A DNA stretch of 8,537 nucleotides from Chlamydiota bacterium (GTDB taxonomy: Bacteria; Chlamydiota; Chlamydiia; Chlamydiales; Waddliaceae). Below, piece by piece: positions 1-5,723 of the stretch. A program made the translations under genes and the position numbers. The stretch is taken from contig JAAKFP010000084.1 in assembly GCA_011065005.1 (NCBI GenBank), forward strand, positions 1 to 8,537, read 5' to 3'. The notes under the pieces were generated by a model that worked only from the letters and a program-made list of their open reading frames with translations, was not told the DNA's origin and ran no database searches. Each line of letters begins with the position of its first letter. Position 1 is the first letter of the stretch.

Positions 1-854
1 TCGATTAGCGCATTTTTAAAACTTCTTCTTATTTGGGTATCCCCAATATAACCCTCTTCGTTACTATAGGAGGTAAAAAATTTTTTTATACAGCTTAATC
101 TTTTATTCGGATCAGCCCAGGACCCTAATACATTACCTCTTGTAGAATTACCCGAAGAGAGTCGAATTTGTATTGAGGAAGCATCTGTTAAGCGAAGAAA
201 TTTCTGCCTTTTTAATATTTTATAACCGAGCAAGGGGTTTTTATCTGTATTTGGCTGGAACGCACCATAAGCAAAATTTTTAAATTGCTGATTTTTTGAA
301 TTGTTACATACTACTGTTTCTAAGCCTGAGAGACTCAGGTTTTTCAATTCTCGGAATATTGCCTTAACTTCGCCTTCCTTGTGTTGGATTAATGGGTATT
401 CAATTTTCTTTGAATCGATCAACCGTGAAATTTTTAATACCACTTTCATTTTGTACGCGTTTATTCGGCACGCACTCAGCTTTTTCTTATATTCGTCATT
501 CAAGAAGTTAGTTAGAGTTTCAGGACAGCCGCGGGAAATAAATTTTTGAAGCTTTTTGAATATTTTCCTATTAACTTCAATTTTGGTGCGACCATCACTT
601 GTCATTGAAGTAAAATTTCTTTCCTCTTTTAGTGTTTTACTGAATTTTTGATAGGTATCCTCAAAGGGCTTTATCCATTTCCGAAAATCCTTGCTGGATA
701 TTATTTTATTTTCAATTGAGGTGCTACTCACACAAATTATCCCGTAGCAAGCATCAATTGCCTTTTTTGCCTGTTCTTCTTCTGCTAAGTCAATTACAGG
801 GTAAGGGTTTGAAAGTCTGTTATTTCCATCAACTGCTCCAAGTCCTTGGTGCAT
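1..854 (-). CDS. Uncharacterised protein, 3' end beyond the left edge
   Basis: An uninterrupted frame of 284 codons starts at ATG 854 and leaves the window at position 1 without a stop. An in-frame TAG lies five codons before this ATG, so the start is the first possible Met; no clear Shine-Dalgarno is seen. In DNA this AT-rich, 284 codons without a stop are very unlikely by chance, so I call it coding. The visible protein begins MHQGLGAVDG, is lysine-rich and hydrophilic, and has no signal peptide or membrane segment. Short acidic (LAEEEQ, about residues 24-29) and basic stretches (KILKRQKFLR) can be seen, but I recognise no domain or catalytic motif. It is divergent from the trhP-like gene, and its base composition is lower in GC than the other genes here, which suggests acquired or lineage-specific DNA. 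A secreted host-interaction protein is possible but unsupported by any motif. An A6T7 run at 75-87 is a possible slippage site. Confidence 0.8.
   Translation of the reverse strand, partial: MHQGLGAVDGNNRLSNPYPVIDLAEEEQAKKAIDACYGIICVSSTSIENKIISSKDFRKWIKPFEDTYQKFSKTLKEERNFTSMTSDGRTKIEVNRKIFKKLQKFISRGCPETLTNFLNDEYKKKLSACRINAYKMKVVLKISRLIDSKKIEYPLIQHKEGEVKAIFRELKNLSLSGLETVVCNNSKNQQFKNFAYGAFQPNTDKNPLLGYKILKRQKFLRLTDASSIQIRLSSGNSTRGNVLGSWADPNKRLSCIKKFFTSYSNEEGYIGDTQIRRSFKNALI
322..342 (+). other. Perfect short hairpin with T-tract inside the left-edge gene
   Basis: CCTGAG (325-330) and CTCAGG (334-339) are perfect complements around a 3-base AGA loop. Flanking bases extend the stem to nine pairs including one G-U (322-330 with 334-342), and a T5 run follows at 340-344. 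Read on the plus strand this has the form of a small intrinsic terminator. It lies inside a minus-strand coding frame, so it may be a chance palindrome or may stop antisense transcription. Confidence 0.3.
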
Positions 855-893
855 AATATAAAAAACCTAACATAAAATTTAATTAATGCAGCA

Positions 894-922
894 AGGATAT
901 TAAACTATAGCTTAATAGTCAA
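894..922 (-). promoter_or_regulatory. Candidate sigma70-type promoter for the left-edge gene
   Basis: On the minus strand TTGACT (922-917, five of six matches to TTGACA) is followed after exactly 17 bases by TATCCT (899-894, four of six matches to TATAAT). Transcription would start near 887, giving a leader of about 33 bases before ATG 854. The setting is extremely AT-rich, which raises the chance of false matches, but spacing and position are good. Confidence 0.45.
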
Positions 923-993
923 GTTAATGTTTATAAATACAAAATAAATATTTAATTAGATAGATAGAGCAAACAATAAGAAGAGTTTTTTGT

Positions 994-1019
994 CTGATTC
1001 CCTCTGACTGATTCCCTCT
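994..1019. repeat. 12-bp direct repeat, two copies
   Basis: CTGATTCCCTCT occurs at 994-1005 and again at 1008-1019, a period of 14 bases with only GA between the copies. It lies 37-62 bases before the trhP-like start codon. It could be a slippage duplication or a pair of protein-binding half-sites; the sequence does not decide. A separate three-copy TAGA run lies at 957-968. Confidence 0.6.
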
Positions 1020-1047
1020 TGTTCATTATCCCTTGAGCTTGTATGAT
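1019..1047 (+). promoter_or_regulatory. Weak promoter candidate for the trhP-like gene
   Basis: TTGTTC (1019-1024, three of six matches) and TATGAT (1042-1047, five of six) are separated by 17 bases. Initiation about 7 bases downstream would fall at or beside ATG 1056, which implies a leaderless or nearly leaderless mRNA. No Shine-Dalgarno is visible before this ATG, which agrees with that reading but does not prove it. The -35 is poor, so a promoter further up in the AT-rich region is equally possible. Confidence 0.25.
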
Positions 1048-1055
1048 TTCTGATC

Positions 1056-2297
1056 ATGAAAGAAACAAATCCGAACAAAATACAGGTGTTGGCGCCTGCG
1101 GGTTCTTTTGAAACGTTGCAGGCAGCGATCCAAGGAGGAGCGGATTCCGTATATTTTGGAGTCGGCGATCTGAATATGCGTTCCCGCGCGGCAAATCATT
1201 TTACGATCGGCGACCTAGATGAGGTGGTAAAACGGTGTGAAGAGCATGGGGTAAAAACGCACGTTACCCTGAATTCTGTCATGTACGATCGCGACTTACC
1301 CCAGGTGCAGGAGATTTGTGATGCTTTGAAGAAATCCGGCGTCCATGCTGTTATTGCTCACGACATCGCTGTGATTATGTATGCCCAGTCCATAGAAATC
1401 CCTACGCATATTTCGACACAGGTCAACGTTTGCAATTTCCAGGCGGTGAAATACTACGCTCAGTATGCCGATGTGATTGTTCTTGCCAGAGAGCTCAATT
1501 TAGAGCAGATTCGATCGATTTGCGACAATATTCAGAAAGAACACATCTGTGGACCGGGAGGGGAGTTAGTAAAAATCGAAGTTTTTGTGCATGGCGCTTT
1601 GTGTGTTGCGATCTCTGGAAAGTGCTATATGAGCCTCGCACAGCAAAACGCATCAGCGAATCGGGGGGAGTGCCAGCAGATGTGTCGAAGAAAATACCGC
1701 GTCACCGATGAGGATACTGGTAAAGAGCTCGTTTTGGACAATCAATATATCATGTCTCCCAAGGACCTTTGTACAATAGAATACCTCGACCAAATGATTG
1801 ATGCCGGAGCTTCCGTTCTGAAAATAGAGGGGAGGGGAAAGGCTCCCGAATATGTGTATGCTGTGACGAAAGCCTATCGTGAGGCGGTCGACAGTATTGG
1901 TGAGGGTACTTACAGCAAAGAGAAAATCGAAAAGTGGAAAAGCGGACTCGAGAAGGTCTACAATAGAGGCTTTTGGCATGGAGGCTATTATTTGGGGAAT
2001 CCTTTAGGGGAATGGAGTGGTACTTATGGGTCGAAAGCGACGAGGAAAAAGGAGTATATTGGGAAAACCACCAATTACTTTGCCAAGTCAGGGGTTGGCG
2101 AGTTTCTGTTTGAAGCAGGAACTGTAGAGTCTGGTGATCAAGTGATGGTTGTGGGCCCAACTACGGGGGTTCTAGAATTTACAATCTCTTCTATGCGTGA
2201 GCATATTGAAGGTTCGGATAAAAGAATTTTTACCATTCCCACACCTGAGAAGGTAAGAAGAAACGACAAGTTATACCTCTTCAAAAATAGAGTTTAA
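1056..2297 (+). CDS. trhP: U32 family protein, TrhP (YegQ)-type tRNA U34 hydroxylase
   Basis: The 413-residue product has the U32 fold from its start: VLAPAGSFETLQAAIQGGADSVYFG at about residues 11-35. The family signature follows at 175-193 (EVFVHGALC, then SGKC, then MS). Cys183, Cys190, Cys206 or Cys210, and Cys239 (in SPKDLC) are at the places where iron-sulfur ligands occur in U32 proteins such as UbiU and TrhP. KIEGRGKAPEYV and a C-terminal beta-barrel-like domain (about 335-413) match the YegQ branch. In E. coli and Bacillus this branch makes 5-hydroxyuridine at tRNA position 34 using prephenate; older annotation calls it a collagenase-like protease. At 413 residues it is slightly shorter than YegQ (about 450). 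ATG 1056 is the first Met after an in-frame TGA at 1044, and the conserved domain begins at once, so the start is secure. It is apparently monocistronic. Another U32 activity, such as 23S rRNA hydroxylation, is less likely, since RlhA is much longer. Confidence 0.85.
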   Translation: MKETNPNKIQVLAPAGSFETLQAAIQGGADSVYFGVGDLNMRSRAANHFTIGDLDEVVKRCEEHGVKTHVTLNSVMYDRDLPQVQEICDALKKSGVHAVIAHDIAVIMYAQSIEIPTHISTQVNVCNFQAVKYYAQYADVIVLARELNLEQIRSICDNIQKEHICGPGGELVKIEVFVHGALCVAISGKCYMSLAQQNASANRGECQQMCRRKYRVTDEDTGKELVLDNQYIMSPKDLCTIEYLDQMIDAGASVLKIEGRGKAPEYVYAVTKAYREAVDSIGEGTYSKEKIEKWKSGLEKVYNRGFWHGGYYLGNPLGEWSGTYGSKATRKKEYIGKTTNYFAKSGVGEFLFEAGTVESGDQVMVVGPTTGVLEFTISSMREHIEGSDKRIFTIPTPEKVRRNDKLYLFKNRV

Positions 2298-2325
2298 CCT
2301 GAAATTGTGGCTTTATAAAATAAAA

Positions 2326-2365
2326 CGGAGAGAAAAATAATTCTCATTCTTCTCTGCGTCTCTTT
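2326..2365 (+). terminator. Weak terminator-like hairpin after the trhP-like gene
   Basis: About 29 bases after the stop codon, CGGAGAGAA (2326-2334) can pair with TTCTCTGCG (2350-2358) through eight pairs and one G-G mismatch, with a 15-base loop. The following bases are pyrimidine-rich with a T5 run but not a clean U-tract. A shorter alternative stem, GAGAA with TTCTC (2330-2345), competes. This is a plausible but weak intrinsic terminator. Confidence 0.3.
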
Positions 2366-2377
2366 TTCTCTGTGTTT
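2348..2377. repeat. CT-rich repeat-like stretch
   Basis: The stretch is a run of CTCTG/CTCTT units: TCTCTGCGTCTC followed by TTTTCTCTGTGTTT. It resembles, from memory, the dispersed CTCTGCGTCTCTGTG-type intergenic elements found in many bacterial genomes. With one copy in the window, repeat status cannot be shown here. Part of it also forms the 3' arm of the terminator-like hairpin. Confidence 0.25.
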
Positions 2378-2606
2378 GTATTCGCACACCCTCTACTTTA
2401 GAATGATGCTGCCAATCTTAGGAAGAAACCATCAAAGTCGAGTTTTCTTATTCAGCGGGTTTGGGTCTGAGAAAATTTTCCAGATTCTTTCTATGTTTTT
2501 CGTGTGGTATTGTCATATTTTCTAACGTACCGAACACATGTATTTCCATAGGCAATTTTGTATGCATATTTTGTGCCAAAGGGCCAGCCGATTATCAGAC
2601 GACCCC

Positions 2607-2636
2607 TTGTGGTATAAAGGTGTGCCCAGTTAGAAT
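2607..2636 (+). promoter_or_regulatory. Candidate promoter for the peptide transporter gene
   Basis: TTGTGG (2607-2612, three of six matches) and TAGAAT (2631-2636, five of six) are 18 bases apart. Initiation near 2643 would give a leader of about 36 bases before ATG 2679. Two TATAAA boxes (2613-2618 and 2643-2648), each close after a CCCCTT, surround the -10, and the arms TATAAAGG (2613-2620) and CCTTATA can pair with one bulge, so an operator is conceivable. No Shine-Dalgarno is evident before the ATG. Confidence 0.3.
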
Positions 2637-2678
2637 GCCCCTTATAAATCTTTCAAAATCTTCATTTTTGGTCTGTTT

Positions 2679-3983
2679 ATGTTGTTTCGCCATTCAAAAG
2701 GTCTTTCTCTTCTCTTTACGACGGAGATGTGGGAGAGGTTTAGCTTTTATGCCATGAGAGCGCTTCTCGTGCTTTATATGACAACACGAATATTCGACGG
2801 AGGGCTTGGCTGGTCTCGAGCGGAGGCTCTTCGTCTCTATGGAATTTATTTGGGGGCTGCATACCTCACTCCGGTTATTGGCGGATATCTTTCTGATCGC
2901 TTTTTAGGGCAGCGCCGTTCTGCGATGATTGGCGCGGTGATGATGGCTGTCGGACATTTTTGTATGGCCTTTAATGAGCTTTGGCTTTTTTATTCGGCAT
3001 TAGCCTTGATTGCTTTGGGCAATGGCTTTTTTAAGCCCTGTTTAACATCGATTCTTGGTCAGCTGTATGATGATGCTGATGAGAGCCAGCGGGATAGTGC
3101 CTATTCCCTTTTCTATATGGGGATCAACATTGGCGGGGCTGCTGCAGGGTTGGTGTCCGGCTGGCTTTTGGTTCTTTATGGTTTTGATGTTGGTTTTGCT
3201 GCCGCGGGTGTTGGTATGGTGATTGCTACGCTCATTTTCTGGTGGGGTAAGGGAAAGTATCTAGGGGATGCCGGGCTGCGTCCTACAGTCAAAGTGAAGG
3301 ATCATCATGCTGTTTCCTTGACCCATGAAGAGAAGAAGCAGTTGTTAGTTGTTGGGTTTCTATTCATAGTTACGGTTTTTTTCATTGTTGCCTGGGAACA
3401 GGTAGGTGGGCTCATTACTTTGTTTATCGATGAGAGCGTTGATCGTCAGTTTGGAAGTTGGGTGATTCCTACCCCATGGCTGGCGAATGTCGACCCGTTT
3501 TTTATCGTTTTTCTGGCGCCGACGTTGTCGGTTTTTTGGGCGTACTTAGGAAAGCGAAAGCGGGACCCATTTATCGGTGCGAAGATGGGGCTTGGTTGCC
3601 TTTTTTTGGCTCTTTCGTTTGTGGTATTAAACGTCATGTCGTCTTTTGCTGATGAAGGGATTCAGTCTCACTGGGGTTGGGTCTTTTTCAACAAACTGCT
3701 CGTTGTTTTAGGTGAGTTGTGTGTAATTCCGATCTCTTGGGCTGCGGCGACTAAGCTCTCCCCCAAGGGGTATATCTCACGTGTTATGGGGGTAATGTTG
3801 GCGGGGATAGGCATTGGTTCCTATTTAGCAGGTATCGTGGGATCTTATGTTGATGAGGTTGGGGCGACGACAATCTTTAGGGCGTTGACGATAGAACTGG
3901 TGGTCCTTGCCGGATTATGTTTCTTGGTGAATGGCAAACTCAAAAAGCTAGCGCATGTCGAGGATTATACACATCGTTTATAG
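2679..3983 (+). CDS. POT/PTR2 family proton-coupled di/tripeptide transporter
   Basis: The 434-residue inner-membrane protein carries the POT signatures in order. EMWERFSFY (16-24) is the ExxERFxYY proton-coupling motif of helix 1. GGYLSDRFLGQRRSAM follows helix 2, FYMGINIGG is the second PTR2 signature in helix 5, AWEQ lies in helix 7, and ISWAAATKLSPKG with a downstream SYLAG lies in helices 10-11. The family imports di- and tripeptides with protons, a sensible role in an organism that takes amino acids from its surroundings. Hydrophobicity suggests about 12 membrane helices. The loop between helices 6 and 7 (roughly residues 190-220) is short and hydrophilic, so the extra helix pair HA/HB of many bacterial POTs (450-500 residues) appears absent. 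ATG 2679 fits because the helix-1 motif begins about 15 residues in, as usual. The 3' end overlaps the convergent ABC-F gene by 19 bp. Substrate range cannot be read from the sequence. Confidence 0.92.
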   Translation: MLFRHSKGLSLLFTTEMWERFSFYAMRALLVLYMTTRIFDGGLGWSRAEALRLYGIYLGAAYLTPVIGGYLSDRFLGQRRSAMIGAVMMAVGHFCMAFNELWLFYSALALIALGNGFFKPCLTSILGQLYDDADESQRDSAYSLFYMGINIGGAAAGLVSGWLLVLYGFDVGFAAAGVGMVIATLIFWWGKGKYLGDAGLRPTVKVKDHHAVSLTHEEKKQLLVVGFLFIVTVFFIVAWEQVGGLITLFIDESVDRQFGSWVIPTPWLANVDPFFIVFLAPTLSVFWAYLGKRKRDPFIGAKMGLGCLFLALSFVVLNVMSSFADEGIQSHWGWVFFNKLLVVLGELCVIPISWAAATKLSPKGYISRVMGVMLAGIGIGSYLAGIVGSYVDEVGATTIFRALTIELVVLAGLCFLVNGKLKKLAHVEDYTHRL

Positions 3984-5716
3984 AGGTTATCCAGCTCTTG
4001 GTATAGGGTGTCGACCTTCTTTTGTTGTTCTCCGAGCTTGCGGGATATCGTAGCAATATTTTTATTGTTTTGGTTTGCTATTGCAGTTTCTAGCTCTTTG
4101 TGGAGTTCGGCGAGAACTGTTTCCTCGTTTTGAATTTGTTTTTTTATGGGAGTGAGGTTACGAGATCTCTCTTTGGAGGTTTGGGTGTGATCTATTCCAT
4201 CCTGTTTTGCTTTTTTCTTCCTTTTGGGTTGGTCTTCCCAACCAATTTTTTCTAGGAAATAGTCATACTCACCTAGGAAAAGTTCTTGCTGTTGTTCCCG
4301 GCAGACGATCAGTTTTTCTGGAATCCGGCGGAGGATCTCTTCACTATGGCTGACGATGACAATGCTTCCGTCAAAATCTTCGAGAGCTTCTTCCAGGGCT
4401 TCTATGGATTCGATATCGAGGTGGTTAGAGGGTTCATCGAGCAAGAGGAGATTACACGACGAAGCAAGAATTTTTCCCAAGAGGACGCGGCTTTTTTCTC
4501 CGCCGGAGAGTATTCCAATTTTCTTTTCGGCTTTTTTCTGTGTGAACATCATCATCCCGCAGATTCTTCGGACTTCACTAAAGGGGAGGGATGGGTCAAC
4601 GCGGGCGATCTCTTCCTCAATGGATAGGTTCTCGTTAAGACGGACGACATTTGTTTGGCCGAAGAAGCCTATTTTAAGGTTTTCCGATCTGCGAATCGTT
4701 CCCTCTATGGGTTCGAGTTCTCCGGCGAGAAGTCGAAGGATTGTTGATTTTCCGCGGCCATTTTTTCCAATGATGGCGATTCTGTCTCCGGGTTCAATCT
4801 CAAGAGAGAGGTTTTGCAGAAGAGGAGTTGTCATGTCGGGGTAGCGAAAAGAAACATTTTCGATTTGCATCAGATGCTTTCCCGGGAACCTGGCGGCATT
4901 GAAACGGAAGTCGAGGCCTTCGAGTTCTGCTAATCTTTCCAGTGATGGAAGGCGTTCGATCGCTTTTCTTCGGGACTGTGCCTGGCGGGCTTTTGTTGCT
5001 TTGGCACCGAACCGGTTGATGAATTTTTCGGCGCAACCTTTTTGCTTTTCAATTTTTTTTCGTGTGCGTTCGTGTACCTCCTCGATCTGAACGATGTGTT
5101 CGAAAAAGTTACTTGTACTCCCCTTGGTTCGAAACAATTGGTTTCGATGGATGCCCATGGTGTGTGTTGCTACTGCGTCGAGAAAAGTACGATCGTGGGA
5201 GATGAGGATCATTTCTCCTTTCCATCTACGTAGGAACTGGATCAGCCACCGAACGGAAACAATATCGAGGTAGTTTGTCGGCTCATCCAAAAGGAGGCAG
5301 TCCGGTTCTTGAGCGAGAGCCTTGGCTAGTTGGATTCGTAGTTGATACCCCCCAGAGAAGCTGTTGGGGTCTTTATCAAAATCGTCGACTTTGAACCCTA
5401 ACCCTGAGAGGATAGCTTCCACTTTGTAGGTTTTGTCCTCTTCACCTTCAGGCAAAGCGAGAGCGCTTTCTTGTCGAAGGGTGGGTTGTGTGAAATGGAT
5501 ATGCTGCTGCAGAAATCCCAAACGGTAATTCTTGGGGAAGTGAATCTCTCCGTGGTCTGGTGACTCTTGACCGGTTAAGATCCGCAAGAGAGTGCTTTTA
5601 CCGCTACCGTTACGTCCCACGAGGCTGCACCGCTCTCCGGGATTGAGCTGGAAGGAGGCATCCTCAAAGAGAAGATCACTCCCATACGATTTTTTTAGGT
5701 CTTGGACTCGAAACAC
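3965..5716 (-). CDS. ABC-F family ATPase, YheS/ABCF3-like
   Basis: The 583-residue product has two ABC domains and no membrane segment, the mark of ABC-F proteins that act on the ribosome and not in transport. Domain 1 has Walker A GRNGSGKS (34-41), signature SFSGGYQ (119-125), Walker B LLLDEPTNYLD (141-151) and the switch ISHD (172-175). Domain 2 has GKNGRGKS (317-324), SGGEKSR (404-410) and LLLLDEPSNHLD (423-434). The linker between them (about 205-265) contains RFGAKATKARQAQSRRKAIER, very like the linker of YheS. A basic stretch (about 493-500) leads into a charged coiled-coil-like tail to the C-terminus. Both catalytic glutamates (145, 428) are present. The start is GTG at 5716: no ATG is available between it and an in-frame stop upstream, and the ABC domain starts at once. 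It lies 7 bp after the nucleotidyltransferase stop, with a GAAGAG inside that gene's end as a possible ribosome site. A translation-factor role is inferred from family; antibiotic-resistance ABC-F is less likely. Confidence 0.92.
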   Translation of the reverse strand: MFRVQDLKKSYGSDLLFEDASFQLNPGERCSLVGRNGSGKSTLLRILTGQESPDHGEIHFPKNYRLGFLQQHIHFTQPTLRQESALALPEGEEDKTYKVEAILSGLGFKVDDFDKDPNSFSGGYQLRIQLAKALAQEPDCLLLDEPTNYLDIVSVRWLIQFLRRWKGEMILISHDRTFLDAVATHTMGIHRNQLFRTKGSTSNFFEHIVQIEEVHERTRKKIEKQKGCAEKFINRFGAKATKARQAQSRRKAIERLPSLERLAELEGLDFRFNAARFPGKHLMQIENVSFRYPDMTTPLLQNLSLEIEPGDRIAIIGKNGRGKSTILRLLAGELEPIEGTIRRSENLKIGFFGQTNVVRLNENLSIEEEIARVDPSLPFSEVRRICGMMMFTQKKAEKKIGILSGGEKSRVLLGKILASSCNLLLLDEPSNHLDIESIEALEEALEDFDGSIVIVSHSEEILRRIPEKLIVCREQQQELFLGEYDYFLEKIGWEDQPKRKKKAKQDGIDHTQTSKERSRNLTPIKKQIQNEETVLAELHKELETAIANQNNKNIATISRKLGEQQKKVDTLYQELDNLYKRCV

Positions 5717-5723
5717 TCTTCGT

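Larger units (their letters stand above)
2298..2678. other. Intergenic region without a convincing gene
   Basis: These 381 bases separate the trhP-like gene from the transporter gene. They hold the weak hairpin, a CT-rich stretch at 2348-2377 and a promoter candidate at 2607-2636. A plus-strand frame from TTG 2461 (98 codons) runs into the transporter gene in another frame; its product is Cys/Phe-rich with no domain, so I do not call it. On the minus strand a 39-codon frame beginning MHTKLPMEIH has no recognisable family. No tRNA-like cloverleaf is seen. Confidence 0.6.

Noticed and set aside
301..549. Plus-strand 82-codon frame
   Set aside because: It begins at TTG, shows no domain, and is the shadow of the much longer minus-strand frame at 1-854.
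855..1055. AT-rich region as a replication origin or attachment site
   Set aside because: AT-richness is present, but I see no DnaA boxes, iterons, tRNA gene or matching flanking repeat elsewhere in the window.
1653..2160. Minus-strand frames of 108 and 136 codons opposite the trhP-like gene
   Set aside because: They are antisense to a gene with strong family motifs and have no domains of their own.
2452..2571. Minus-strand 39-codon frame beginning MHTKLPMEIH
   Set aside because: It is too short to stand out, has no ribosome site or recognisable family, and is better noted as part of the intergenic region.
2461..2757. Plus-strand 98-codon frame upstream of the transporter
   Set aside because: It starts at TTG, has a Cys/Phe-rich product without a domain, and overlaps the well-supported transporter gene in another frame.
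3757..3775. CCCC-AA-GGGG palindrome as a terminator for the ABC-F cluster
   Set aside because: It has only a four-pair stem with a two-base loop, lies inside the transporter coding region and has no T-tract after it on the minus strand.
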